DNA of 46,856 bases from positions 1 through 46,856 of the forward strand of contig CAYFZR010000062.1 in the NCBI GenBank assembly GCA_964347835.1, in the 5' to 3' direction. Of this stretch, positions 1-8,907 are shown one piece after another. Origin of the DNA: CAYFZR01 sp964347835 [NCBI: uncultured archaeon]. Lineage in GTDB: Archaea > CAYFZR01. Position 1 is the first letter of the stretch; each line of letters starts with the position of its first letter. The notes under the pieces were generated by a model. It searched no databases. It had not been told where the DNA came from and was given only the letters and a program-made list of their open reading frames with translations. The translations under genes were made by a program, and so were the position numbers.

Positions 1-75
1 GCTAGATTTTATGTTAGAAATCAAAAAGAGGTCCTTTCATTCTTAAAATGGATCTTGGAATCTAAGTTTTTATAA
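1..75 (+). CDS. C-terminal end of an upstream gene, possibly trehalose-6-phosphate phosphatase
   Basis: An open frame runs from the first base to TAA at 73-75 and encodes 24 residues ending in VLSFLKWILESKFL. The pattern of an aromatic residue, then a short acidic/basic stretch, then VLSFLKW resembles the last helix of HAD-type trehalose phosphatases, which ends with a similar EVxxFLxxL element. The following TreT-type gene makes a sugar-phosphate role plausible. This is only a tail, so both its reality and its identity are tentative; the rest of the gene lies outside the window. Confidence 0.35.
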   Translation, partial: ARFYVRNQKEVLSFLKWILESKFL

Positions 76-195
76 TATATCGATGGGAAGAAGACATTGG
101 GAGTCTTATCTGGTGAGGAACTAACATGAGAGAGTAGTTGAGAAAAGCCTAGAAGCGTATACAAATATAAGTACGTAAACCTTTTAATTAATTTC

Positions 196-885
196 ATGGT
201 ATCCGAAAATGTTAAAGGTCCTTTTGTATTTCAAAACGGAATCTATCTGGTCGAACTTACCGGAAAAAAGGCTCGAAACTTAAAGGAATTCCTAGAGGAA
301 ATTAAAAACATCGATGAGCACACGTTTTTTTACCACATGTATCATTCTATGCTTAAATTTCATCATATCATATCTGAATATCACAACGACTTTGCTTATT
401 GGTTAGATAAAACCCTTCACGAAGATGTTTTAGCAGAGAAAATTGCATCCATCCACGTAGATGAGTACAGAGATGTTGAAGACTTTAGAAATGACCTTGT
501 TACCATGATAGAAGAACATATAGAAAAACATGGTATGAAAGTACAAAGTCTGGGAGAATACGAAGAATCTGATTTTCATTTTAAGAAAGCAATTACTGTA
601 GTGCAGCCAACCAAATACTCTGCCTCAAACTTGGAGGAGTTTCTGGAGTGTTTGAAGAATGTGAGAGCCGAGGTTATATTTTATCATTTCATCGAGTCTA
701 GACTCAGATTGGCTCACGAAAAAGGAGTTTTTAAGGACGACTTCACGCGGTGGATATCAGAAACCCTTGAAGTAAATGAATTAGCCGATGAGATATCTAA
801 TCTTAATCCCTTTGGATATACTATAGAGGGGCTAAGAAAAAAACTCATTCAATTGGTAGAAAAATACTTGGAGAAAAAAGAATAA
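196..885 (+). CDS. DUF5752-like protein, internally duplicated, partner of TreT
   Basis: This 229-residue soluble, mostly helical protein of unknown function resembles the DUF5752 family, which often sits beside trehalose-synthase-type glycosyltransferases. The sequence is a tandem duplication. Residues about 25-105 and 145-225 both contain NLxEFLExxKN/D, then FFYH or IFYH, then HDDF/W and a final acidic helix. The repeated Tyr-His pair (YHMYHS, FYHFIES) may be functional. A TATA-like AAATATAAG near 161-169 sits about 26-30 nt before the ATG, so the mRNA may be leaderless. The stop is one base before the next ATG, so the two genes are surely co-transcribed. A regulatory or substrate-handling role beside TreT is inference. 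Confidence 0.65.
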   Translation: MVSENVKGPFVFQNGIYLVELTGKKARNLKEFLEEIKNIDEHTFFYHMYHSMLKFHHIISEYHNDFAYWLDKTLHEDVLAEKIASIHVDEYRDVEDFRNDLVTMIEEHIEKHGMKVQSLGEYEESDFHFKKAITVVQPTKYSASNLEEFLECLKNVRAEVIFYHFIESRLRLAHEKGVFKDDFTRWISETLEVNELADEISNLNPFGYTIEGLRKKLIQLVEKYLEKKE

Positions 886-886
886 A

Positions 887-2104
887 ATGACGTCTCTAAT
901 AGACTATGCAGAGGTAGTTGGCATCAATACTATCGAAGAGCTTTTTGAACTAGCAGATAGACTTACTCACAAATCAATGCTGCACGTGAATTCAACCGCG
1001 GTGGGAGGAGGCGTGGCAGAGATGTTGAACAGAAAGGTTCCATTATTTAAGGAACTCGGATTTGATACGAGGTGGGATGTTATCAAAGGAGGTGAGGATT
1101 TCTTTCTCGTTACCAAAGGGCTACACAATTCCCTTCAAGGAGATCCTATGATGTTATCTGAGGATGTAATAGAGATTTATTTAAGATACAATAGGCAAAA
1201 CGCTGAAGAAATGAATTTTGATGAAGAATTTATTTTTATACACGATCCTCAACCTGCTGCCCTAATAGAGGCAAAAACCCGGGATAACAAATGGATCTGG
1301 AGATGCCATATTGATATTTCATCCCCTTTCGGCGAAACATGGACGTTTTTAAAACAATTTATAGAAAGATATAACGGAACCATTTTTTCAAGAGCCTCCT
1401 TTTCAAGACCTGATTTAAATATCAAACAATTTATGATTACTCCCTCTATAGATCCCTTAAGCGAGAAAAATAGAGAATTAAATCAAAATGAAATCGATAA
1501 AGTCGTTGATAAACTCGATATCAACCTTGAAAAGCCCTTAATCACTCAAATAGGTAGATTCGATAGATTTAAAGATCCAATTGGAGTAATAAAGGCGTAC
1601 AAACTTGTTAAAAAGCATATTGATTGTCAGTTAATATTGGCCGGAGGCTTAGCTACCGATGACCCCGAAGGTATGGAGGTTTACAATGAAGTTCAGCAGC
1701 ACGCTGAAGGAGATCATGATATACATCTTTTATTATCCTTAAGCGATCTAGAAGTCAACGCGTTACAAAGATTATCCTCGGTAGTCCTTCAAAAATCCTT
1801 AAAGGAAGGATTTGCTTTAACTGTATCAGAAGCGCTTTGGAAAGGAATTCCTGTTATTGGAGGAGCGGTTGGAGGAATTCCTTTACAAATTATAGACGGC
1901 TTTACAGGTTTTCTTGTACATTCTATTGAAGGTGCATCGAACAGGATACTTTGGTTGCTTAGAAATCCTGAAAGCGCAGAAAAAATATCCGAAAACGGAA
2001 AAGAACACGTTAAAAGGAATTTTTTACTTACAAGACACATTAGAGATCACCTGTTACTCATGCACGCCCTTGAACATCCAGGCGAAGACTTTATTCAACT
2101 GTAG
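887..2104 (+). CDS. treT: Trehalose synthase-type glycosyltransferase (GT4, TreT-like)
   Basis: The 405-residue protein is a two-domain GT-B enzyme. TreT transfers glucose from an NDP-glucose donor to glucose to give trehalose in the cytoplasm. Diagnostic features are HVNSTAVGGGVAEML near residue 33 (acceptor-side glycine loop), FIHDPQPAAL near 117, WRCHIDIS near 138, GRFDRFKDP near 222 opening the donor domain, and the donor site SLKEGFALTVSEALWKGIPV near 305 with the GT4 E-x7-E pattern, followed by GGIPLQI. Length matches the family. It follows the DUF5752-like gene directly, and the possible phosphatase tail upstream would fit a compatible-solute cluster. Related GT4 enzymes are hard to tell apart, so exact acceptor use is inferred. 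Confidence 0.8.
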   Translation: MTSLIDYAEVVGINTIEELFELADRLTHKSMLHVNSTAVGGGVAEMLNRKVPLFKELGFDTRWDVIKGGEDFFLVTKGLHNSLQGDPMMLSEDVIEIYLRYNRQNAEEMNFDEEFIFIHDPQPAALIEAKTRDNKWIWRCHIDISSPFGETWTFLKQFIERYNGTIFSRASFSRPDLNIKQFMITPSIDPLSEKNRELNQNEIDKVVDKLDINLEKPLITQIGRFDRFKDPIGVIKAYKLVKKHIDCQLILAGGLATDDPEGMEVYNEVQQHAEGDHDIHLLLSLSDLEVNALQRLSSVVLQKSLKEGFALTVSEALWKGIPVIGGAVGGIPLQIIDGFTGFLVHSIEGASNRILWLLRNPESAEKISENGKEHVKRNFLLTRHIRDHLLLMHALEHPGEDFIQL

Positions 2105-2208
2105 GCCATCTTAGGATTATTTTCTCTCCTTATTTCCTAATACGCATAAAAAGATCGAATTCATTTAAAAATAGAGATATATATTTCCCTATATTTTTCT
2201 TAGAAAAA

Positions 2209-2219
2209 ATATATAATAT
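2209..2219 (+). promoter_or_regulatory. TATA box of the pst operon
   Basis: ATATATAATAT is preceded by a purine-rich BRE-like GAAAAA. It predicts transcription start near 2240, about 12 nt before the proposed TTG start of pstS. The AT-rich imperfect palindrome at roughly 2191-2212 overlaps the box and could be an operator, but the low complexity makes this uncertain. Confidence 0.5.
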
Positions 2220-2252
2220 CGGCTTGTCTTACCACCCCCCAAGGTGATACTG

Positions 2253-3176
2253 TTGCAAAAGAAGATTTTAATTTCCACTTTAATTACCTGCATCCTGATT
2301 TTAGGGTGTATTGGGGGGCCAAGTAAGCCTTCTGAGAAAACTTCAGAACCTATAGAGGTCAAAGGCTCTGATACCATGGTTCAAATGGTAAGCAATCTGG
2401 CTGAGGCTTACATGGAGAAATATCCTGACAGAAGAGTTTTAGTAACAGGCGGAGGATCAGGAACAGGTATCGCGGCTTTGATAAACGGTGAGGTTCAGAT
2501 AGCAGATGCCTCAAGAAGAATAAAAGATATAGAGATTCAAACAGCAAGAAATAAAGGAATAGACCCATGGGAATTTATAATAACGAGAGACGGTCTCTGT
2601 GTGGTAGTAAATCCTACGAATCCCGTTGAAAAGCTTACTTTAGATCAAGTAAGCAAGATCTATAAAGGAGAGATAACAAACTGGAAGGAATTAGGAGGAA
2701 GAGACCAGAGAATAACTCTATACGGAAGGCAGAGCACCTCCGGAACCTATGTGTACTTCAGGGACTCTGTAGTTAAAGCAGAATATTCTCCTGAGATGCG
2801 GAACATGGAGGGAAATTCCCAGATCAGGGACGCCGTTGTGAGAGATGAAAATGGAATAGGCTACATAGGAGTGGGATATGCAGTGGATGAAGAAGGAAAG
2901 CCATTGACGACGATAAAAGTACTGAAAATCGCTGAGAAATTTGACGGAAAATACGTATCCCCCCTAGATGAAGAAACTGTAAAAAAAGGAGAGTATCCAA
3001 TCACCAGAGAATTGTATCAATATACAGCGGGAAAACCTGAAAAAAACGGTTCTGTTCACTTGTTTCTGCTGTACGAGATTAGTGATGAGGGGCAAGAAGT
3101 CGTTAAAGAATCAGGCTTCTTCAAGATAACCCAAGCAGACCATGGAAAAAACCAAGAATTGTTCACAAAGATATGA
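2253..3176 (+). CDS. pstS: Phosphate ABC transporter substrate-binding lipoprotein PstS
   Basis: PstS captures phosphate outside the membrane and delivers it to PstCA. The start is taken as TTG at 2253: the in-frame GTG at 2244 lies inside GGTGAT (2243-2248), which reads as a Shine-Dalgarno site 4 nt before TTG. A short hydrophobic leader ends in the lipobox LILGC, so the protein is probably lipid-anchored. Phosphate-binding loops are visible: GSDTM near residue 40, TGGGSGTGIAAL near 66, ASRR near 88 and RQSTSGTYVYF near 160. The 307-residue length is normal. It is first in pstSCAB-phoU; regulation by phosphate starvation is expected from the family. Confidence 0.93.
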   Translation: MQKKILISTLITCILILGCIGGPSKPSEKTSEPIEVKGSDTMVQMVSNLAEAYMEKYPDRRVLVTGGGSGTGIAALINGEVQIADASRRIKDIEIQTARNKGIDPWEFIITRDGLCVVVNPTNPVEKLTLDQVSKIYKGEITNWKELGGRDQRITLYGRQSTSGTYVYFRDSVVKAEYSPEMRNMEGNSQIRDAVVRDENGIGYIGVGYAVDEEGKPLTTIKVLKIAEKFDGKYVSPLDEETVKKGEYPITRELYQYTAGKPEKNGSVHLFLLYEISDEGQEVVKESGFFKITQADHGKNQELFTKI

Positions 3177-3180
3177 TATC

Positions 3181-4059
3181 ATGTCCAAAATAAATAAAGA
3201 AAAAATTGTTGAGACCTTTTTTATGGTAAATGGAGTTTCAGCAATACTAATTTTAGTTGGGATCTTCATTTTTCTTGGAGCAACCGGCTTAAAGGCTTTT
3301 TTTGAAATTAGTTTTACAGAATTCTTTTTTGGTGACTACTGGAATCCAGAGGCTTTTGGAGCACCTTCTTGGGGCATTTTACCTTTAGTAATGGGAACAC
3401 TCTATGTTACGATTGTAGCCTTGATAATATCCATTCCGCTGGGAGTTGCAACAGCAGTATATCTTGCAGAAATAGCCTCTATAACAATTAGAGAAATATT
3501 GAAGCCGGTTATTGAGATAATAGCTGGTCTACCCTCTGTGATTTTAGGTTTATTTGGTTTGTTGGTTCTAGCACCTTTCTTTTCGAGTTTGTTTGGAATA
3601 CCCTACGCTTTAAATGCTTTAACAGCTGGAATATTGGTCGGATTCATGGCTCTGCCCACTGTTGCTAGCATATCAGAAGATGTTCTTGTAGCGATACCTC
3701 AGGAATACAGAGATGCAAGCCTAGCTTTAGGGGCAAGCAAATGGCAAACCATAAAGATGGTAATCGTTCCTGCCGCAAGCTCAGGTATTGCTGCCTCCAT
3801 TATGCTCGGCCTTGGCAGAATCGTAGGGGAAACCATGGTTGTTCTCATGGTCGCTGGAAACTCTAAAGCTTTGCCTCATAGCTTCTTGGATCCAGTTCGT
3901 CCTATGACGGCTAATATCGCCATAGAGATCAAAGAAGTTGTCCAAGGAGGGTTACATTATGAGGCTCTATTTGCTATAGGCTTACTACTATTCTTAATAA
4001 CATTTTTAGTTAATTTTTTCGCCGATATCTTAGTACAAAGATACGGGGAGGTTTATTGA
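3181..4059 (+). CDS. pstC: Phosphate ABC transporter permease PstC
   Basis: Integral membrane permease of the high-affinity phosphate importer, pairing with PstA. I place the start at ATG 3181, 4 nt after the pstS stop, giving 292 residues; an ATG at 3142 inside pstS would add an unlikely polar extension. About six hydrophobic segments are visible. The ABC-interaction (EAA) loop is present as EYRDASLALGASKWQTIKMVIVP-type sequence near residues 175-200, ending in the conserved GxxxxxGETM at about 220-232. Gene order and spacing match a standard pst operon. Confidence 0.93.
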   Translation: MSKINKEKIVETFFMVNGVSAILILVGIFIFLGATGLKAFFEISFTEFFFGDYWNPEAFGAPSWGILPLVMGTLYVTIVALIISIPLGVATAVYLAEIASITIREILKPVIEIIAGLPSVILGLFGLLVLAPFFSSLFGIPYALNALTAGILVGFMALPTVASISEDVLVAIPQEYRDASLALGASKWQTIKMVIVPAASSGIAASIMLGLGRIVGETMVVLMVAGNSKALPHSFLDPVRPMTANIAIEIKEVVQGGLHYEALFAIGLLLFLITFLVNFFADILVQRYGEVY

Positions 4060-4094
4060 TAAAATAATGTTTATTTATAGAATGAAGATTAGTA

Positions 4095-4970
4095 ATGTCA
4101 AAAATGGGAGGTATAAAAATAAAATTCGATATAAAAGAAAGGATTTACTTTAATTTACTTAGAGCAAGTGGCTTAGTTTCTTTGGTATTGCTGGTTTTGA
4201 TCATAACTTTCGTGGTAAAGGAAGGTATCGATGTAATTAACTTGCAATTTCTTACCTCCATGTGGCAGCACAGGGACATCACCACAGGAGGCATATATCC
4301 GGCTATCATAGGCTCAATATACCTAGGTCTTTTAGTGGCTTTCTTTTCTATCCCGGTTGGAATATCATGCGCCATTTATTTGAATGAATATGCCAAGGGA
4401 GACAGGTTAGTTAGATTGATAAGACTGGGTATAAGGAATCTTGCTGGCGTCCCCTCTGTGGTTTATGGATTATTTGGACTGGCTGTTTTCGTCCTCTTCT
4501 TACGTTTCGGCACTTCTTTATTTGCTGCTTCCTTGACTCTGTCCTGTATGACTTTACCGTGGGTAATAACAGCGAGTGAAGAGGCTTTAAAGTCAGTACC
4601 GGATTCTTTCAGAGATGGTGCTTTAGCATTGGGAGCCACGAAATGGCAAATGGTAAGATCAAATGTTCTTCCTTACGCTCTTCCCGGCATGATAACCGGG
4701 TCTATTATAGGTTTGGCAAGGGCTATGGGAGAAACTGCCCCTCTTATCTTCACGGGAGCTGTATTCTACATGGCGTGGCTACCAAGTTCTCCGTTGGAAA
4801 AATTCATGTCTTTACCTTACCATTTATTTATTTTAGCAACCCAGCACTCAAGTCCTTACGCAATGAAATACGCAGCTGCCACGGCCATTGTACTCATTGG
4901 ACTAATCTTTGGAATGAACTTCTTTGCAATGCTAATAAGATACAATTACAGGAGAAAAAAAGACTGGTGA
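4095..4970 (+). CDS. pstA: Phosphate ABC transporter permease PstA
   Basis: Second permease of the phosphate importer, 291 residues with about six membrane spans. The cytoplasmic coupling loop reads [15 protein letters not shown] near residues 170-185 and is followed by [11 protein letters not shown] near 203, as expected for PstA. The hydrophobic core around [14 protein letters not shown] (115-130) is a family hallmark. The start is the ATG at 4095, 35 nt after pstC. A GGGAGGT motif just inside the frame (4105-4111) has no usable start codon downstream, so the first ATG is retained. Confidence 0.92.
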   Translation: MSKMGGIKIKFDIKERIYFNLLRASGLVSLVLLVLIITFVVKEGIDVINLQFLTSMWQHRDITTGGIYPAIIGSIYLGLLVAFFSIPVGISCAIYLNEYAKGDRLVRLIRLGIRNLAGVPSVVYGLFGLAVFVLFLRFGTSLFAASLTLSCMTLPWVITASEEALKSVPDSFRDGALALGATKWQMVRSNVLPYALPGMITGSIIGLARAMGETAPLIFTGAVFYMAWLPSSPLEKFMSLPYHLFILATQHSSPYAMKYAAATAIVLIGLIFGMNFFAMLIRYNYRRKKDW

Positions 4971-4974
4971 TCCC

Positions 4975-5757
4975 ATGGTAACTATTATAACCTTCGAAAG
5001 AGAAGAAGTCAAGATAGAAACCAAAAATCTCAACGTCTGGTTCGATAAAAAAAATGCTATAAAAAACGTATCCATTCAAATTCCAGAGAAAAAAGTTACA
5101 GCAATAATTGGTCCTTCTGGCTGTGGAAAATCCACATTTATACGCGCTTTGAACAGGATGAATGATACAATACCTTTGTCAAGAACGGAAGGTGAAGTAA
5201 TATACAACGGCAAAAACATATACTCTGAAGATATAGACGTAAATCAACTCAGAACAAAGGTTGGTATGGTATTTCAAAAGCCCAACCCTTTTCCAAAATC
5301 AATCTACGAAAATGTTGCCTATGGCCCTAGAGTACATGGCTTAAATGATAGAGAAAGTCTAGATATTATTGTTGAGGATGCATTGAAAAAGGCTGCCCTC
5401 TGGGATGAAGTAAAAGATGATTTGAAAAAATCAGCCATGAGATTGAGTGGAGGACAACAACAAAGACTTTGTATAGCGAGAATGCTTGCTGTAGAGCCTG
5501 ATGTACTTCTTTTTGATGAGCCTTGCTCTGCTTTAGACCCTATCGCTACTGCTAAGATAGAAGATTTGATCGTTGAACTTAAAAAGGATCATACTATTAT
5601 TATTGTAACTCACAACATGCAACAGGCAGCGAGAATATCAGATTTCACAGCTTACTTATACCTGGGAGAGTTGATAGAGTTTGGCTCCACAAGGACAATA
5701 TTCCAAAACCCTAAAGAAAGATTAACCGAGGACTATATTACCGGCAGATTCGGATAG
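4975..5757 (+). CDS. pstB: Phosphate ABC transporter ATP-binding protein PstB
   Basis: Cytoplasmic ATPase that powers phosphate uptake through PstCA. The 260-residue sequence has Walker [10 protein letters not shown] near residue 46, Q-loop VFQKPNPFP near 98, ABC signature LSGGQQQR near 158, Walker B VLLFDEP near 178 followed by CSALDP, and H-loop THNMQQAAR near 211. These are classic PstB motifs, including the Q-loop KPNPFP typical of phosphate importers. It starts 4 nt after pstA. A GGAGGAT site right after its stop serves phoU. Confidence 0.96.
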   Translation: MVTIITFEREEVKIETKNLNVWFDKKNAIKNVSIQIPEKKVTAIIGPSGCGKSTFIRALNRMNDTIPLSRTEGEVIYNGKNIYSEDIDVNQLRTKVGMVFQKPNPFPKSIYENVAYGPRVHGLNDRESLDIIVEDALKKAALWDEVKDDLKKSAMRLSGGQQQRLCIARMLAVEPDVLLFDEPCSALDPIATAKIEDLIVELKKDHTIIIVTHNMQQAARISDFTAYLYLGELIEFGSTRTIFQNPKERLTEDYITGRFG

Positions 5758-5782
5758 GAGGATAACATAGAGGGATAATATA

Positions 5783-6436
5783 ATGGTAAGAGACCAATAC
5801 TTAGAAAAAATAGAAGAGATAAAGCAGTGCGTCGTTGATATGGGAAAAATGGCTAAGGAGCTGGTTAATGACTCCGTTTTATCTTTAAAAAAACAAGACG
5901 TAGAGCTAGCGGAAAAAGTTATAAAAAGAAACGAAAAAGTAGACAAATTTGAATTCGAAATAGAAAAGAAATGCATTGACCTACTATGTTTGCAATGTCC
6001 CATGGCAGGTGATTTAAGAATAATAACTACTTGTTTGAAAATCATCACAGATATAGACAGAATTGCAGATAACGCTGGAGATATAGCGGATATTGCCATA
6101 AAATTAGCAGGTAAACCCCTGCTTAAACCTCTCATCGATGTTCCTAGGATGTGCGAGATATCAACTGGTATGTTAGACGACTGTATTGAGGCCTTCATAT
6201 CCGGAGAATTAGATGGATTAAGAGACCTTTCAGAAAGAGATGATATTGTTGATGGCTTGTACGACCAAGTAAGGCGGGAACTTTTAACGTTCATAATCGA
6301 AGATCCACGCACCATGGCGGATGCCTCCCATTTATCCTTCGTAGCTAGACATTTAGAAAGGATAGCTGATCATGCTTGCAACATAGGATCGAGGATACAT
6401 TACATGATAACGGGAGAAAGGATAAAATACGAATAA
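5783..6436 (+). CDS. phoU: PhoU-family phosphate uptake regulator
   Basis: PhoU proteins are cytoplasmic helical bundles that bind metal and modulate Pst transport and phosphate signalling. This 217-residue protein shows two related three-helix halves, with metal-ligand motifs of the E/DxxxD type: ITDIDRIADNAGDIADIA near residues 91-108 and FVARHLERIADHACNIGSRI near 187-206. An SD-like GGAGGAT (5757-5763) and GAGGGAT (5770-5776) precede the ATG. It ends the pst operon and converges with polB. In archaea PhoU-like proteins may also feed DNA-binding regulators, but none of that type is next to it. Confidence 0.92.
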   Translation: MVRDQYLEKIEEIKQCVVDMGKMAKELVNDSVLSLKKQDVELAEKVIKRNEKVDKFEFEIEKKCIDLLCLQCPMAGDLRIITTCLKIITDIDRIADNAGDIADIAIKLAGKPLLKPLIDVPRMCEISTGMLDDCIEAFISGELDGLRDLSERDDIVDGLYDQVRRELLTFIIEDPRTMADASHLSFVARHLERIADHACNIGSRIHYMITGERIKYE

Positions 6437-6457
6437 ATCTTGGAAATCATTATTTTG

Positions 6458-8656
6458 CTAAAATATTACATTTTTCTTACTGGAATATCTATATAAGGTG
6501 TTTTGAGATGTTAATTTTAACTCTTCATCCAGTCTCTTTGCAGTATAACCAAATGGAAGTAGGAGACTCTCTCCTGCCTTTAAAAGATAGAGGAGATATT
6601 TTTTCTTGTCATATTTTTCATTTTCATCAGCGAGCTCCAATACTTTAACTTTATCCAAATATTTCTTTGAATTGGAATTTGTGATTATGTATCTTACTCT
6701 CTCGCCAGGATTTAGCACAACGTCTTTATCTCTTAGTTGAAGGAGAGATGCAACGTTGAAGGTAAATTGTTCGTATTCTTCAATTTTTTTTGAAATTGTA
6801 GATGTGAAAACAAGCTCTTCTAAATCGCATTCTCCATTCTTTACTTTTCTCGCATAATCTCTTAACACTTCTATAGCCTTGGGGATTTGTCTGTAGAACT
6901 CTTTCTTATTGTTTGCTTTAGTTAACTCTTTGAGCATATCTCTCTGCAAATTATTTATTATTTCAGGAGAATCTCTCCTTCTTATCTCTATTCCTCTAAC
7001 TTTCACATCATCATTCTCAAAAAGACCGTAATATCGGTTTAAGGCTCCAATCTCATTGCTTTTGTTTGGCAAGAATACAATCCATTTATATGCTTCTATA
7101 CCCAAAGGGATCTTTATATCTTCATAAATCATATTGCATAGCTTTTCATGATCATTACAATTGGATTTAAGCCATAATGAATCAACAATACCATGCAGCA
7201 CTTCATAATCTAAGCTTTCAGCTATTTCTTTTGCCCTAACCAATATTTCTCTACCATACGCATTTATGGTTTCATGACATTCTATCTTTCCAAATTTTGC
7301 ATTTTTATAACCTGTATACCCAAAGGAAGTCACTAGAATCCATTTCAATGCATTATTCTTTTGCTTATAGAGATCTCCTTCTCTCTTCTTATATTCCATT
7401 CTTCTTTCAATTATTGGTTCTAAGACCTTAGGAATCAATCCAATGTTTTTGCATATATTGTAGTTTAACCCTGGAACTACCTTCCTCTCCCTGCAACAAT
7501 TGCATAGCACTGTTTCTGGAGAAATATTATATTTTACCATTATACTCGGATACAAGGAGGAGAAATCTATCTCTACCACATTTTCATGGATTCCTACGAC
7601 AGGTTCGTATATAAATCCGCCCCTATCAGCCATGAATAAATCTTTGGCGGATTTAAATTGTTCAGGCAGATTCTTTTTCCAAGGAATTAGAGTATTTTCT
7701 TTAAATGCCCGAGAGATTTGAATAGAGGTAATGGCTGTTCCTGGAGTGGTCCTCGATAAGATTTGTATAGGTATTCTAGATATCCTAGATAGTTCTATGA
7801 GGCCAAAAAGACCGCTTTCTTGGTATAAGAAGGAATTCATCATATCTATGTGAATTCTTCCCTTTAACGTGTACATAGGAGGCTTGTACTTTACCTGCCC
7901 GTATGTAAAATACGATCTTCCTTTTTTTTGTGGAAAAGAGTCTTCTTCTCTTCCTAAGAAAAAATCATCTAATTTACTGTAATTAGCCCTATAAAATAGA
8001 TACGGTATGAGGTACTTATCTCCGCCATTTGTATAGATTATATCCGGATCTAAATGCTCAATTATCTCCTTTAATTCTATCAAGAGCTCTTTTTCTTCTC
8101 CTTCTAAAACGATATCATCCATGATTATCTTTGAAATAGGATCTTCATATCTAGGAATTCTATCTCTCGCATTTATCTCTACGTCTATTCTGATAGAGCT
8201 TAACTCAGGAACATCGTAATCTATCGAATTTATATCGTCCAGAAGATTTATTTTTCCGTTTATTTCTAGAAAAGCAAATGGAAATATCTCTTTATATAGC
8301 GTATATCTCAGTGGAAAGCTCAGATCTACGTTAAATAATTGGTATTTGGAGAAATTCCCGGATTCATCAATATTATTAGCAAGTTCTTTTAATCTTTTAT
8401 ATTTTGATACAGTAACTTTAAGCACTAGAGACTCTTTCTCTCTTAGCCAGAGTCTTTTCTTTTCATAATCTAGGGATTTAACAGAAGTATCATCGCTTAA
8501 TTTAGATTCTAAACTCTTGAGATCTTGTAGGGAGGAATAAACATAGAAAGAAGGAAAAAAATCACTATCTATAACCTTCTTTATTCCATGGTCATTTTTT
8601 ACCCATAGTACTATCTCATTTTCATTTGGATATAAATCTAATAACCATCCCTTCAT
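6458..8656 (-). CDS. Divergent family B DNA polymerase, probably exonuclease-deficient
   Basis: A 732-residue family B polymerase. Palm motif A is intact (EIDFSSLYPSIM, Asp364). Motif B is altered: KWILVTSFGYTGY from Lys438, where replicative enzymes have K-x3-NSxYG. Motif C is HGIVDSLW (488-495) instead of YGDTDS; the second, essential Asp492 remains but the first is Ile. In the exonuclease domain Exo I keeps DVE (158-160), Exo II has GGDKYL (211-216) where NFD is usual so its Asp is lost, and no Exo III YxxxD is visible near 275-295. I infer a proofreading-deficient, non-replicative enzyme, likely for damage tolerance. It overlaps the small helical gene by 4 nt (ATGA) and is last in a four-gene minus-strand operon. 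Confidence 0.88.
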   Translation of the reverse strand: MKGWLLDLYPNENEIVLWVKNDHGIKKVIDSDFFPSFYVYSSLQDLKSLESKLSDDTSVKSLDYEKKRLWLREKESLVLKVTVSKYKRLKELANNIDESGNFSKYQLFNVDLSFPLRYTLYKEIFPFAFLEINGKINLLDDINSIDYDVPELSSIRIDVEINARDRIPRYEDPISKIIMDDIVLEGEEKELLIELKEIIEHLDPDIIYTNGGDKYLIPYLFYRANYSKLDDFFLGREEDSFPQKKGRSYFTYGQVKYKPPMYTLKGRIHIDMMNSFLYQESGLFGLIELSRISRIPIQILSRTTPGTAITSIQISRAFKENTLIPWKKNLPEQFKSAKDLFMADRGGFIYEPVVGIHENVVEIDFSSLYPSIMVKYNISPETVLCNCCRERKVVPGLNYNICKNIGLIPKVLEPIIERRMEYKKREGDLYKQKNNALKWILVTSFGYTGYKNAKFGKIECHETINAYGREILVRAKEIAESLDYEVLHGIVDSLWLKSNCNDHEKLCNMIYEDIKIPLGIEAYKWIVFLPNKSNEIGALNRYYGLFENDDVKVRGIEIRRRDSPEIINNLQRDMLKELTKANNKKEFYRQIPKAIEVLRDYARKVKNGECDLEELVFTSTISKKIEEYEQFTFNVASLLQLRDKDVVLNPGERVRYIITNSNSKKYLDKVKVLELADENEKYDKKKYLLYLLKAGESLLLPFGYTAKRLDEELKLTSQNTLYRYSSKKNVIF

Positions 8657-8904
8657 TCCTTTTCCTCTATTTTTCTTCTTAGTTCTTCTATCTCTTTTTC
8701 AAATTCTAAGAGGATAGACATAAATATTGATTCAATGGGATCCGGCCTAATATCATAGGTAGAGGCAGATGCATGCTTTCTTGCTTTATTCATGAGCCTA
8801 TCAAATGCTTTTTTATCATTTCCACGCAAAGCTCTTTTAAAATCGTTCCATTCTGATATTTTAGTCTCTAAAATAGTCCTATAAGTTGGAACAGTTCTTC
8901 CCAT
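8653..8904 (-). CDS. Small conserved helical protein linked to the divergent PolB
   Basis: An 83-residue, highly charged, all-helical protein starting MGRTVPTYR. The central stretch AFDRLMNKARKHASAS and the C-terminal coiled coil LLEFEKEIEELRRKIEEKE are its main features. From memory, small proteins with this MGRTVPT start accompany a similar polymerase and RecA-like protein in other archaea; no function is assigned. A strong SD AGGAGGT lies 7 nt before the ATG and overlaps the stop of the RecA-like gene, and its own stop overlaps the polymerase start, so the three are translationally coupled. It could be a polymerase accessory or bridging subunit, which is inference. Confidence 0.75.
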   Translation of the reverse strand: MGRTVPTYRTILETKISEWNDFKRALRGNDKKAFDRLMNKARKHASASTYDIRPDPIESIFMSILLEFEKEIEELRRKIEEKE

Positions 8905-8907
8905 TTT

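Noticed and set aside
1789-2040. Minus-strand frame within treT
   Set aside because: Antisense to conserved donor-site motifs of the glycosyltransferase; no independent support.
5722-6315. 197-codon minus-strand frame
   Set aside because: Lies antisense to phoU, which has clear metal-binding motifs; Ser-rich shadow frame.
6458-8656. Replicative or casposon-type PolB
   Set aside because: No Cas1-like gene or terminal repeats nearby, and the exonuclease motifs are lost, which does not suit a replicative enzyme.
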